A stretch of 64,000 bases of DNA from Anastatus disparis (taxonomy: Eukaryota > Arthropoda > Insecta > Hymenoptera > Eupelmidae). Position 1 is the first letter of the stretch. Each line of letters begins with the position of its first letter. Shown here one piece after another: positions 1 through 10,310 of this stretch. The stretch is taken from contig JAFFSR010000347.1 in the NCBI GenBank assembly GCA_017163975.1, positions 7,554,001 through 7,618,000 of the forward strand, read 5' to 3'. A model generated the notes under the pieces. That model was not told the DNA's origin. It saw only the letters and a list, made by a program, of their open reading frames with translations, and did not search any database. Position numbers and translations under genes: made by a program.

Positions 1-374
1 GCTATTGTATGAATATTATCATATCTAAATATTCCTGTTTCATGTATAAATTTGCATTTTTCATGGCTGATTTCGTAAAGATACTCTTTTAAGGCATGAG
101 CTGTAGTACCCAGATGGCTAAACATTCCACAGTGAAATACTATTCTCTGTATTTCTATTTTACACTGCATGATTTTTATAGATTTAAATTCTGCAATTTG
201 TAGTAATTCTATTGTTGTATTACTTATAGTAACATTTTCTTGTTGAAAATCACATTCGCCCGTATCTAGTAAAGAGTACGTATTAATAATTGGATCTGTA
301 GATTCACAGTTGAAACCGATGATTGCAGAATTACTCTTGATAAGAGATAAGAAGATAAATATGATAGACAGCAT
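1..374 (-). CDS. env: env-like glycoprotein N-terminus of gypsy element G1 (partial)
   Basis: An uninterrupted reading frame of about 125 codons starts at an ATG at 374 and runs off the left edge of the window. Residues 1-16 form a hydrophobic signal-peptide-like start (MLSIIFIFLSLI), followed by an ectodomain-like stretch with several cysteines (FNCES, GECDF, IMQCKIEIQR, FHCGMFSH, EKCKF) and N-glycosylation motifs such as NVT and NTT. It lies directly downstream of integrase in the same orientation, the place of env in errantivirus-type Ty3/gypsy elements. The pattern (cysteine near the mature N-terminus, then a SLLDTGECD block, then an H-C-G-M-x-S-H block) resembles the glycoproteins of chuviruses found captured in arthropod LTR elements; this is family-level recall, not a search. 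Unlike gag and pol it has no stop in the visible part. The gag-pol-env position is solid; the chuvirus affinity is inference. Confidence 0.55.
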   Translation of the reverse strand, partial: MLSIIFIFLSLIKSNSAIIGFNCESTDPIINTYSLLDTGECDFQQENVTISNTTIELLQIAEFKSIKIMQCKIEIQRIVFHCGMFSHLGTTAHALKEYLYEISHEKCKFIHETGIFRYDNIHTI

Positions 375-407
375 TTTTTTTAATGTTTATATAGAGGATA
401 AAGAGTT

Positions 408-420
408 CTGAAAATAGAAC
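408..420 (-). promoter_or_regulatory. candidate splice acceptor upstream of env
   Basis: On the minus strand the sequence TTCTATTTTCAG lies about 35 bases before the env-like ATG, after the end of the integrase frame. Errantivirus env is expressed from a spliced RNA, so a pyrimidine tract ending in CAG here is in the right place. The donor was not identified. Confidence 0.3.
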
Positions 421-426
421 ATGATA

Positions 427-1707
427 TTAATTTTTACGTTTATGCAAAATTAATTTATTAGCATGAACTAATTTTGGACCACCCTTATAATTTATAGTGA
501 TATTGCTATTTTCGTGAATTTTTAATATCTCAAAGTGTCCCAAATTATGATTTTTCTTTAATTTTCCTGGCTTTGGTTCTTTTATAAACCATACTTCATC
601 GCCAATATTAAAATTTACAAGATTTATAGATCCGTCATAGTATAGTTTAGATTTTTCCTTTGATGATATTAAATTTTCTCGAGCTATTTTTGCAATATCT
701 TTCATGTTTGTTAATGACTTTTCTATATAATCATTAAACGTTGGTAATTTTTATGATTGTTTCAAAGATTCGCTAGATGGTAATCTAGCTGGGTAGGCGA
801 AAACTAATTCATGTAGTGTGAATTTATGCCTTGAATGAACACTTGTATTATAGTTAAATTGTGCAAGTTCAAGCCAATTATCCCATTCGATTTTCTTATC
901 TGCAAAATTTTTTAAATATTCGCATAAGGGATGATGAGCCTTTTCTAACGCGCCGTTAGATTGTGGGTGAAATGCAGTTGTCTCAATTTTTTTAAATTTC
1001 AAACTTTTTGAAATCGCTTTTACTAATTTACCTGTAAAATTTGCACCCTAGTCGGTAAGAACTATTTTTGGTGAACCGAAAATGCAAATGAATTTTTTTA
1101 TAAATGCTCCAGCTATAGACTCTGCTGTTTGATCTTTAAGTGCAACAGCTATTACAAATTTCGATAAATGATCTTGCATTGTTAATATATATTTATTATT
1201 ATTTTTAGTTATATTTAAAGGTCCTACTATATCTAAAGAAATCTTATCGAATGTTTTTTCTGGGGTATCCGTTATGATCATTGGTTGTTTAGTTTTGATT
1301 CTTTTTAATTTATTTTTTTGACATGTTTCGCAATTTTTTATTCGGTTTTGTACATCGGTTTTTAAATTTTCCCAAAAGTATTTATTTTTAATTCTATTAT
1401 AAGTTCTATTAACTCCTGAATGACCTCCTATACTTGAAGAATGGTATAAATCAAAAATTTTTTCTCTGTTATCAATTTTTACATATTCTGTATTATTTAA
1501 ACAAATAATAATTTTAATATCTGTATCTTTAAAAATATCATATAAAATTTCTTCAATTTCGTTCCAAGTTATGTTTAAAATTTTAATATTCTTTGAAATG
1601 CTGAACATATTACATTTATTTTTAATTAACAGATTTTTCAATGTATTAAAATTATTTATTAATTTTTCTTTTACTAAAATAAATGATTCTTTAATATTTA
1701 AGCACAT
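427..1707 (-). pseudogene. pol: Ty3/gypsy integrase (G1 pol, C-terminal part)
   Basis: Integrase portion of the G1 polyprotein in one reading frame broken by in-frame stops. An HHCC zinc-binding domain comes first (HSSSIGGHSGVNRTYNRI ... NCETCQKNK), then the DDE catalytic core: DISLDIVGPL carries the first aspartate, IVLTD followed by an in-frame TAG and GANFTGK carries the second, and HPQSNGALEKAH carries the glutamate. A second in-frame stop (TAA, 751-753) precedes the C-terminal domain (427-750), which has the GDEVWF beta-barrel signature of gypsy integrases. It would insert the element cDNA into chromosomes. The stops at 1048 and 751 show the copy is inactive unless suppressed. The frame ends just before the env-like ORF. 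Confidence 0.9.
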
Positions 1708-2155
1708 AATAAAAATTTTTCTTTTTTTAAAATTTATTACTTCAATTTCATTGTCTTTTGATTCATTATTTATTTTTATATTATTTTGTACGAGATATCT
1801 ATCTGTTAATTCGTCTAACGGCTTTTTTTCTGTTGTAATTAAATGAACAATATTATCTTTTCTATGTTCTATAGAATTTTTCGAATATATTATTGTATTC
1901 GATTTGTTTGTACATGTATCTTATTGTATAATATTTTCGTCAGTCTTGACGTCTTGATTTGTTATTGTTTTAATTATTTTTTTTGGGGCGACCTCGTTTC
2001 TTTTTTATAGTGTATAGTTTTTGTGTACGTTCTTCATTTAATTTCTGTATTTTCATTTCATTTGTTGGTAAAGGGGTTGCTTTATTATTGCTTTCGATCT
2101 CTTTAGCTTTTTGTGCTCTTGTTACGACGTTTATTCCTACTGTATCTATGGGATT
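1708..2155 (-). pseudogene. pol: pol linker with an AT-hook between RNase H and integrase
   Basis: This stretch joins the RNase H end (SDALS, then an in-frame TGA) to integrase in the same frame. It reads NPIDTVGINVVTRAQKAKEI, then a charged region containing KKRGRPKKIIK, a canonical AT-hook core (RGRP flanked by lysines) at about 1960-1990. A further in-frame TAA lies near 1920. The NVVTRAQ-type motif is usual between RNase H and integrase in insect gypsy elements; the AT-hook is the unusual part and suggests binding of AT-rich DNA. The function is inferred from the motif only. Confidence 0.6.
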
Positions 2156-3532
2156 TCATGATAAAGCATCACTATTTACATTCATTTTTCCTTTTTTATA
2201 TACTATATTAAAATCATATTCTGATAATTTGAGTCGCCATCTTTGAACTCTATTATTTTTATCTGCTGATTTAAATGAAAGTAATGGTTTATGGTCCGTT
2301 ACTATTGTAAATTTATTTCTATAGATATAATTTTTAAATGTTTCTATGCCAAATAATATACCTAGTGCTTCTTTTTCATATGTGTGATATTTTAATTCTG
2401 GTCCTTTCAAGACCCTTGATGCATATGCTATCGGCTTATCTTCTTCAATTACTCCCTGTGATAATATAGCCCCTAATGCATATCCTGATGCATCAGTCGT
2501 TATTATAAGGGGTTTATCTAGTTGAGGAAATTGTAATAATGGGGCAGAGCATAATATTTCTTTAAATTTATCGAAAGCTTCTTGCTGTTCAGGATCCCAT
2601 ATAAATTTTACTTCTTTTTGTAATAACTGTGTTAATGGTTTTGTGATTTTTGCAAAATCATTAATGAATCTCCTATAATATCCTGCTAATCCCAAAAATT
2701 CTCTTATATTCTTAACTGTTTTTGGAATTGGGAATAATTTTACCGCTTTAACTTTTTTAGGATCGGCTTTTATACCATTTTCACTGATTATATGTCCTAA
2801 AAATATAAGTTCTTCTTTCATAAATTCACACTCTTTAGGTTCTAACTCTAGTCCTGCTTCTCTTAATTTTAAGGCTACTAAATTAAATTTGATATTATGT
2901 TCTTTTTTTGATTTAGCAGCTATTATTATGTCATCAATGTACACATGACATATTCTTTTACTTATAAGTTCACCAAGAGCATTATTGGCAACCCTCATAA
3001 ATGTCCGTGGAGAATTAGTTGAACCAAAAGGTAAAACTTTAAATTCAAATCTTCCTAAGGGATGTACGCAATGAAAGGCCGAAACCATATCTACAGTTGT
3101 AAAATATTTATTTCCACCTAAATCATCGGAAATTTCTGTTATAGATGGTATTAAGTATGGATCGGGTATAGTTTTTTCATTTAATTTTCTATAATCTATG
3201 ACTAAACGCCATCTTGGTTTTCCATCATTACCAGGCTTCTTTTTTACTACAAATGCTGGTGCATTATAAGCACTTTTAGAAGGTCTTATTAAATCATTGT
3301 CGAATAATTTCTGTCTTTCTTCTATAGCAATTTCTTTTGATTTGTATGGCAATGGAAATTGTTTAACGTATATTGGTCTATTATCTGTTAAATATATTTC
3401 ATGATATTCTAAATTACATTTTCCCATTTTTTCTCCTTCAAGCCAAAATATATCTTCATTTTGTATAATTAGATCCTTTATACTTTGTTTATTTTCTTCG
3501 TTTAAATGATTTAAAATTATTTTATATAATAA
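2156..3532 (-). pseudogene. pol: Ty3/gypsy reverse transcriptase-RNase H (G1 pol)
   Basis: An open stretch of about 455 codons including the ORF from the ATG at 3427. Upstream residues (HLNEENKQSIKDLIIQNEDIF) are the usual pre-RT segment of gypsy pol, so the true protein is continuous with protease and the ATG is not a real start. RT motifs are in order: WRLVIDYRKLNEKT, FTTVDMVSAFH, LPFGSTNSPRTF, VYIDDIIIA (catalytic YIDD), LGHIIS, and LGLAGYYRRFI. RNase H follows with TDASGYALGAILSQG, YEKEALGILFGIETF and the TDHKPLLSF block. It copies element RNA into cDNA. No stop lies inside the RT and RNase H core, unlike gag and integrase. The frame is cut at 3532 by the palindromic insertion. Confidence 0.95.
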
Positions 3533-4670
3533 AATATTATAAAAAGCTTACCTTTAAAAAGGTATATGATGGGCAAGTATGCTTAGCAATTTATTTTAAT
3601 TAACGATTTTAACTATTTTGATGTCTTAAACATATTATAAACTATTTTTTTAGTGATAAAATCAAATCTTGACATTAGAATTTTATGAAATCATGAAACA
3701 AATGTCAAGTATTTTTTTTTATAATTGAATTTTACATGGTTCACAGAATTAATCCATTTATTTAGTATTTGAAACTATCGAATCTTGACATTAAAATTTC
3801 ATGAAATCACGAAACAAATGTCAAGTATATAGTAAAAGTGATAAAACTATGGCACCTTACCATAATTTTAAACAAAAAATTTTTCAAATTTTTTTTTTCA
3901 TAAATAAACGTTGAATTTTACTAACCAAATTACTTCTTATCTTTTTTTATCATTTATTTAAAAGTGTTCTAAAATTTTTTAAATCTTATTAAATATTTAC
4001 AAAATTACTTGCTAGGCCCGTGGATAAATATTTTATTGGTGAAATGCTTAATGAATGTATGTTCTAACATTTGAACTAGAAATTATAATAGGTGTAAGAT
4101 ACAGGTAATATACAATTATTTAAATGTATTAAGATGATACGCTCCTGAAAAATATACTGAACATAAAATACAATATTGTGTACAACGGGCCTAGCAAGTA
4201 ATTTTGTAAATATTTAATAAGATTTAAAAAATTTCAGAACACTTTTAAATAAATGATAAAAAAAGATAAGAAGTAATTTGGTTAGTAAAATTCAACGTTT
4301 ATTTATAAAAAAAAAAATTTGAAAAATTTTTTGTTTAAAATTATGGTAAGGTGCCACAGTTTTATCACTTTTACTATATACTTGACATTTGTTTCGTGAT
4401 TTCATGAAATTTTAATGTCAAGATTCGATAGTTTCAAATACTAAATAAATGGATTAATTCTGTGAACCATGTAAAATTCAATTATAAAAAAAATACTTGA
4501 CATTTGTTTCATGATTTCATAAAATTCTAATGTCAAGGTTTGATTTTATCACTAAAAAAATAGTTTATAATATGTTTAAGACATCAAAATAGTTAAAATC
4601 GTTAATTAAAATAAATTGCTAAGCATACTTGCCCATCATATACCTTTTAAAGGTAAGCTTTTATAATATT
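3533..4670. mobile_element. 1.14 kb palindromic foldback element inserted in pol
   Basis: Two arms of about 480 bp are near-perfect reverse complements (3533-4020 and about 4190-4670), separated by a loop of about 165 bp. The arms end AATATTATAAAA/TTTTATAATATT. Internal direct repeats (CTTGACATT and the 'atgaaatcatgaaacaaatg' type block) occur twice per arm. No coding sequence is seen. It interrupts the pol frame of G1 between the protease-RT linker and RT. It looks like a non-autonomous foldback DNA transposon; the superfamily cannot be told because no clear target duplication remains. Confidence 0.8.
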
Positions 4671-5892
4671 CAGTTTGTTGGTTACAGAGATTTAATAAAA
4701 TAAAAATTTCTTTTAGGTTTTTACTTATGACTGTTCTCGTTCATTTTACGTGAATTTATTTTTAAATTTCATTGAATTATTTTATAGATATTATAGATAT
4801 GGACTATCTTTAGAATTTTATGTAAGAAAAAATATCGCAAAAGTAGAAAAAGTATTTTAGTTCTAATATCTAGATATCCCCTTGCAAGTCCCAATAAATT
4901 GAAAATAAAAACCATACAAAAATTTAATATAATGTAACATTTACAAACTTTTATATTTAAGAATATCAAATTATTAATAAAAAAGAAAAGAAATGATTGA
5001 TTCAATGATATTATATTTTTTTAGCAGTACATGTCAATTTTATTGAGCCATTATGTGATTACAATCTGTCATTTCTTTTCTTTAATATGATCTCTTTTAT
5101 TTTACGTTCAAAAACTTTTATATTGTTCTAATGACGATTTTTAAATATTTTATTTGTATTTACAAAAGTTAAGCAAAATAAAAAAAAAACTATGAAAAAT
5201 ATTTGAATCGTAAGAAATAATTTAAATTTGTAACTTCCAAAAACTGAAACTTGTATTTACTAAAATTCAAAACAATTTTTACAAAATATTGTTAAAAGAA
5301 TGTAAAATTCAAATACTTTTAAAAAATGTACATTATATGCAAATTAAAAACAAATGAAATGTATTTTTGAAATTCGAAAAAAAAATTAAATATAACCTTA
5401 TTATTCAAATCATAAACAGCACTCTTTTTTTATTAAAATGTAATACCTATTTTTATTATCTATTTTTATTTCATATTATATATTTGTAAGTCGAAGAATC
5501 GACGAACTGGAGAAAAAGACGTGTGGTAGTATACCTATATATATATATATACATAAGTTAAAGAATTGACGAACTGGAGAAAAGCACGGCAGTATATCTA
5601 TATATATGAGTTGAAGAAACTGGAGAAAAATTATAAGTAAAATAGTAATGCCGTCTGCTACGAACTTAAAAACTTACGTTACACAAAAAGTATTCATCAA
5701 ATTATGTTGAATCTTTTAAAAACATAAATAAAATAGTTTTTTAAAGATTCAGCAATAATAAAATATAAAAAAATCTTTTAAAATAAAAATTTTTTTTTCA
5801 ATTACGAGGTTAAACACGAAAACTTAACGTATATAAAGGCTTGGAGCGCCCGATTGCTTCGCCTACTTGCCATCGGGGGCGCTGCCGCGCCC
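4671..5892. mobile_element. unclassified AT-rich insertion in pol with terminal GC-rich hairpin
   Basis: This block also interrupts pol: the linker frame stops at about 5893 and resumes only at 3532. It is AT-rich and noncoding. At 5486-5640 it has about three degenerate direct repeats built on 'gacgaactggagaaaa' and short TA runs. Its right end carries a GC-rich hairpin (5845-5883; GCGCCCGAT pairing with ATCGGGGGCGC) that contrasts with its surroundings. A hairpin near one end recalls Helitrons, but no CTAG/CTRR terminus was found, so it stays unclassified. Confidence 0.5.
5845..5883. repeat. GC-rich hairpin
   Basis: Inverted repeat GCGCCCGAT ... ATCGGGGGCGC with a loop of about 17 bases, followed by a GC-rich tail (CTGCCGCGCCCC). 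It lies at the right border of the unclassified insert in pol. Confidence 0.7.
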
Positions 5893-6200
5893 CTTGATTT
5901 TTCTTTACGATCGATATTTTCTTCACACATATGATTTATGTTTTCATGTGTTATAGTCTCTTCTAGTTTCTCTTCCTGGATATTTGATATTGCAATATCT
6001 TCTTCAATAAAATAAGTAAGAAATTGTTTATCTTTATTTTCAATATTAAAATTTGTATTATCTTGTAGTTTTAAGAGGAATTTATAATAATGTATATCTT
6101 GTTCATCTTTAAATCGATTTTTTTCTAAAATACAATTAATATCTTTCATAAGATTTTTAATGTTTTCATTTTTATTTTGTAAAAATTGCGAAATCGAAGA
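5893..6200 (-). pseudogene. pol: pol linker between protease and RT (G1)
   Basis: This is an open frame continuous with the protease frame once the SINE and one target-duplication copy are removed: the residues before the SINE (MQDTKHI) resume as SSISQFLQNKNENIKNLMKD. It holds the acidic, lysine-rich linker (KFLLKLQDNTNF, KEKS) that precedes the RT entry segment. There are no recognisable catalytic motifs. It ends abruptly at the insertion border near 5893; the GAAAPPMASRR residues beyond are translated from the inserted hairpin, not pol. Confidence 0.7.
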
Positions 6201-6217
6201 TATGTGTTTAGTATCTT

Positions 6218-6565
6218 TTTTTTTTTTTAAAGATTAATATGTAAGGGATTTTGTCGTCTATATAATTGACCTTTTCATATGGTGAAGTCGAGGGAGTCCA
6301 GCCCGGTACCCGTTTAACACATTACATCAGGCTAGTCTGTCAAACCCACCATACCGAAAACTTTGACTACCGATGGATGGTCAGCCACTTTTTGTGACCA
6401 ACGATCAACCGATACTCAATGAGGTCGGATTTTTTAAGAGTCGCAATATGGGTAGCACATACACTAATTTTCTTTCGAAAAAAAGTCAGAGGTGCCTGGC
6501 TAGGATTCGAACCCGTGCCCATCGCGTTGAAGGCAAGAGCTCTATCCGTTACGCGACCGCACTAC
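6218..6565 (-). mobile_element. tRNA-derived SINE (family 1) with 17-bp target duplication
   Basis: On the minus strand it opens with a tRNA-like head (GTGCGGTCGCGTAACGGATA, then a perfect B-box GGTTCGAATCC) at about 6495-6562. A body of about 250 bp ends in a poly(A) tail (T run at 6218-6228 on +). It is flanked by the 17-bp direct repeat TATGTGTTTAGTATCTT (6201-6217 and 6566-6582), a LINE-type target-site duplication. It sits inside G1 pol, so it is younger than G1. It is not a functional tRNA: the head lacks an intact cloverleaf and is fused to a SINE body. Confidence 0.85.
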
Positions 6566-6582
6566 TATGTGTTTAGTATCTT

Positions 6583-7395
6583 GCATAAGCGTGATATAAT
6601 TCAATCATTGAAATGTGCTAGTAACTGCTGCGTCATTTCTTTCGTTGTTTTGTATACATAAATTTAAACTTGAATTTTGCTCATCTTTATAGTCTGTTTG
6701 AATGTAATATTTTTTTCCATTTATTTCTAAATATCCTTTATCCAATCTTAATTTATTTTCTTTTAAAACATTTATACCTAATATTCCGTCATAGGATATC
6801 GAAAAATTTTCCGACGCTACATGAAAATTTGTTTGTGATTTGTTTATAGGAAAATTAACTATACCACATGTTTTCATAGGTGTATTTGAAATTCCTGATA
6901 AATAAATTTTAATATTTTCATTAATAGAATTAGGTGGTACTAATTTTTCTTTTATTATATTAAGTTGAGCACCTGTATCTATTAATAATTTACATTCTTC
7001 GTCTGTAAATGGATTTTTTATTTCAATAAATTGTAGTGTATCCCCTAGTTTAAATACGTAAATTGGTATATTTTTATCTATATCATTTTCAGAATTAATT
7101 ATTTCAGTTTCTTTATCTATATTGTTCATATTTTTGTATTTGTTTTCATGTATTATTACTAATTTTGAGTCATTTTTCACCTGTGATTTAAATTTTATCG
7201 TATCGTATAGCATTTCTTTCTCTATACTACAGTTTAATGTTACACTTAAATTATTTATATCGATATTATTAAATGTGTCACATGTTCCGAATTCGTAATC
7301 AATTTCGTGTTCTCTTGCAAAATATTGAATGTCTTCATAATTATTGAGCGACTTTTGTTTTGTAACTCCTCTTGTTCGCTCTCTCCAAGATGAGT
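6583..7395 (-). pseudogene. pol: Ty3/gypsy aspartic protease (G1 pol N-terminus)
   Basis: The retropepsin domain lies in the frame from about 7213 to 6605: CKLLIDTGAQLNIIKEK holds the catalytic DTG, and YDGILGINVLKENKLRLD is the second conserved block. Upstream, the same frame extends back through DSSWRERTRGVTKQKSLNNY to about 7395, overlapping the end of gag in another frame, so pol was probably made by ribosomal frameshifting near 7396. A TGA at about 6616 interrupts the linker after TSTFQ. Protease would cut the Gag-Pol precursor. Confidence 0.85.
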
Positions 7396-9367
7396 CTAAG
7401 CGTTTCCCTGTGTATTATTTAATTCGGTTATTTTTGATTGACATTGTTCATTCGTATGATTGGTTTTTTTGCATAATGTGCAAAATTTCTCTTGCTTTTT
7501 TTCTAAATTTTTAATTGTAAAACATGTATCAAGTGAGTTTCCTAATTTTTTACAATATGGACATTGTATATTTTGATTATTGTTTTGAGTTTTTTCATTT
7601 TGATAATCTCGTTTGCTGCGTTGCTCTATATTATGCCCTTTAGTTTTACAGTATCTACAAAATTTATGTTGACCTCTTTGTCCATATTCATTATTATATC
7701 GATTATTTCCATTATAATTATTTCTGCAGTCTCTACCTGAGTGACCCCATCTGTCACACGATTGGCATCTTATTTGATCATCTGATTTAATTTGATTTAC
7801 AAATATCTTGAATTTTTCGCAATTTGTAGTGCTGTGATTCTGATTACAAATGTCACAAGTTTGTGTTAGTATATTAATCTTTTCTTCGATTCAATTACAT
7901 TATTCAGAATTGTGTCCGTTCTTTTTGCATTTCCAGCATAATTCATATTTTTTTATAATCGGACAACGACTTACTTGATGGCTATTTTCTTGGCAGTATT
8001 GACAATATTGTTTATTGTCATCTAAAAATGTACACATACCTCTTGAATGTCCTAGTTGATTACAAAATTTGCATATTAATTTTATTTTATTTTTTGTATT
8101 AGTGCACTGATATGACGAGTGAGTTGGTTCTTTACAATATACACAAATTGCAATATTGCAACATAACGCCTCATGACCTATATCTTTACATATTTGGCAG
8201 CATGTTATTTGTTTCGGTGATTTTTCAAAGATATCACTAACCATAATTTTTTTTGTATTTTGATCTGTTTGTGTTCTAATATCTTTATATTTTTCCAAAT
8301 TTTTTTCTACTTTTATTGCTTTTTCAGTTGCTTGTGAAAAATCCTGGACTTCTCCTAATTCATATCTAATTTCACTATTTAAGTCTTCTTTAAAATATTT
8401 TAATGTATTTGCATCCAGTTCATCATTAAAACGTTGTAAAGCATCTCTTGTTATGCCGTTTTCATTTTTCTTTTTATCTGTAATTTTTGAACTTAATTTT
8501 GTTATTCTTTCTATGTAATCGACCACTGATTCATGCTTTGCTTGTTGAATTCGTTCTAATTTTGCATATAAAGAGTTTAAATGATCAATCTCTGGATACA
8601 ATTTTTTCTATAGTTTCAATTCTACTCCCCTTTATAGCTGTACGAATCGTTCCTGATACATTAAATCTTAAATAGTTCATAAATTTCGTTTGTTCTTCTT
8701 TACTTAAGATATCTATTGCAATTTCTAATTTTTCTATATAATCTTCTAAAGGTATATTTTTTCCATCAAATTCAGGTATTGATCTTGAAATTTCTTTCAG
8801 TGAGTATCCTTATGTATTTGCCATGTTTGTATTATCCTGTAAGTTTCTAATTTTGACAATCGAATTGTTATTATTTCCCACAAGAATATTCTCTTCGTCT
8901 ATATATTGATAACTTTCTTGTTTGATAGATAAATTTCCCGTATCGTTAAATATTACGTCTGCTGTTGTATTATTTTCAGAATAAAGCGTCACGTCTTTCG
9001 TTAAAGTATATTTGTCTAAAAAACTGTCTTGTAGATTATTTTTTTGTGTTGTTTTAGTACTTTTGAAAATTATTTTTGGAATTGTTCCTGTAGATTTACT
9101 TAATGGTGTATTCTGTTTGTTTAAAATATCTGTACAGCTTGTATTTGGACTATTATTTTCACTTGTTTCTTGTGGAATATTTATGTCCTCTGTTAGATCT
9201 GCGGTGTTATTTTCGATTGTTTCTTGTGAAACATTCGTTAAATTTGAGGTATTATTTTCAACTGTTGTGTCTAACGTTTTATTTGGAGAACGTGCAACTT
9301 TTGTACTTTTTTCTTGTTCTCCTGAAACCGCTTGTTTACTATATTTTCTGATTCTATCGCGAATAGC
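7396..9367 (-). pseudogene. gag: gypsy gag with ten tandem zinc knuckles (G1)
   Basis: Decayed gag, read with a few stops and one frameshift. From the right: a Thr/Asn/Ser-rich tail of the N-terminal domain (9367-8810), a capsid-like segment beginning RSIPEFDGKNIPLEDYIEK (about 8790) that shifts frame near 8600, a helical region (8601-8200), then ten CCHC-type knuckles between 8199 and 7441. Five are in the open ORF (CQICKDIGHEALCC, CVYCKEPTHSSYQC, CKFCNQLGHSRGMC, CQYCQENSHQVSRC, CWKCKKNGHNSE plus stop). Five follow after two in-frame stops (CDICNQNHSTTNC, CQSCDRWGHSGRDC, CRYCKTKGHNIEQR, CPYCKKLGNSLDTC, CTLCKKTNHTNEQC). Knuckles 6, 8 and 9 are imperfect. Gag would form the particle and the knuckles bind RNA. 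The frame ends with TAG at 7396-7398. Confidence 0.85.
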
Positions 9368-10007
9368 TGTTACGTCACAAACGTATCGTTTTTATTAACA
9401 TTGGTAAATCAAATTCCTCAATTATTGAACACTCGCATTATTTCATTATTAAGCGAAATTAAGTAGATCATAAAAAAAGAATCGAAACGTATGTTTCGAA
9501 ATTTCAAAATAAATTTTACAAATCTTAAAAACATTACGAAACATATTATTAAAATTTAAGAAAATTTATAAATAAAAATTGATGTAAAAGACAATAAAAT
9601 CTTATATAAACAAAGATAAGTATAAAACCAAATTGAAACCATCGAAAAACGGACATTACCCCGGGTTTCTTATTGGTAATACGTTTACACTGCCCGTCAA
9701 GTTCTATATTTCAAAGCAATTGCTATTACTAAATATACATATATCAATTATTAAAATATATACGTGTATAAAAATCAATTGTATCAAAAGTGTTAAAAGA
9801 TATCAACAAACCTCGAGGATCTATTTACATATTGTGCCTATTCATTTGTCTACTCATATCCAGCACCAATCTACTGAGAAATACTACAAGGTAAGAATAT
9901 ATAATTATTCAATTAACTCTTTATTTCAAGAATCAAGTTTATCCTTTAATAATATTCAATCGTGAGAGCGATTTCGTTCAATTAAATATTGGTGGAGTTT
10001 TTCTACC
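9368..10007 (-). mobile_element. inverted LTR fragment of the G1 family inside gag
   Basis: Read on the minus strand this matches the + strand of the LTR at 11478-12247: shared blocks include the ACTCCACCAATATTTAATTG motif, the 'attcttacctt' block, GGGGTAATGTCC, and the TGACGTAACA terminus at 9368. It is therefore opposite in direction to G1's own LTR. About 170 bp of the LTR's other end is missing. The gag sequence on its two sides overlaps by about 120-150 bp (9248-9367 repeats 10011-10166), so this was not a simple insertion. Confidence 0.75.
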
Positions 10008-10310
10008 AATATTATTTTCAACTGTTGTGTCTAACGTTTTATTTGGAGAACGTGAAACTTTTGTACTTTTGCGAAATGGATCGATATTTTCGTAGATACG
10101 TTTTTCCTTTTTTTCTTGCTTTCTTGAAACCGCTTGTTTACTATATTTTCTGATTCTATCGATAATAGCATTAATATTTTCATTCTCTGTAGTAGATATT
10201 TTAAATTTTCGACAAATTTCAAATAATTCTAATTTAGAGTATGATAATAAACACTGTGTTTTTCCTTCTTTTAAATTATCCGATAGCTCTTTAAAATTTA
10301 ATCTACTCAT
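10008..10310 (-). pseudogene. gag: gag N-terminus with SAP-like domain (G1)
   Basis: The ORF starts at ATG 10310, about 1.15 kb downstream of the primer-binding site. Residues about 20-55 (LLSYSKLELFEICRKFKIST ... INAIIDRIRKYS) have the spacing of a SAP helix-extension-helix domain, a DNA/chromatin-binding fold. A lysine-rich segment follows (SRKQEKKEKRIYENIDPFRK), then SPNKTLDTTVENN, a block found again at 9248-9367. The frame is cut at 10008 by the inverted LTR fragment, whose translation supplies the spurious ending GRKTPPIFN. The SAP call rests on pattern only. Confidence 0.65.

Noticed and set aside
1571..2246. Hydrophobic + strand ORFs
   Set aside because: Antisense shadows of the gypsy pol frame.
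6495..6562. tRNA gene candidate
   Set aside because: It is the head of a SINE with poly(A) tail and 17-bp duplication, not a free-standing tRNA.
9012..9398. 128-aa and 82-aa hydrophobic + strand ORFs
   Set aside because: Antisense of the Thr/Asn-rich gag N-terminal segment.
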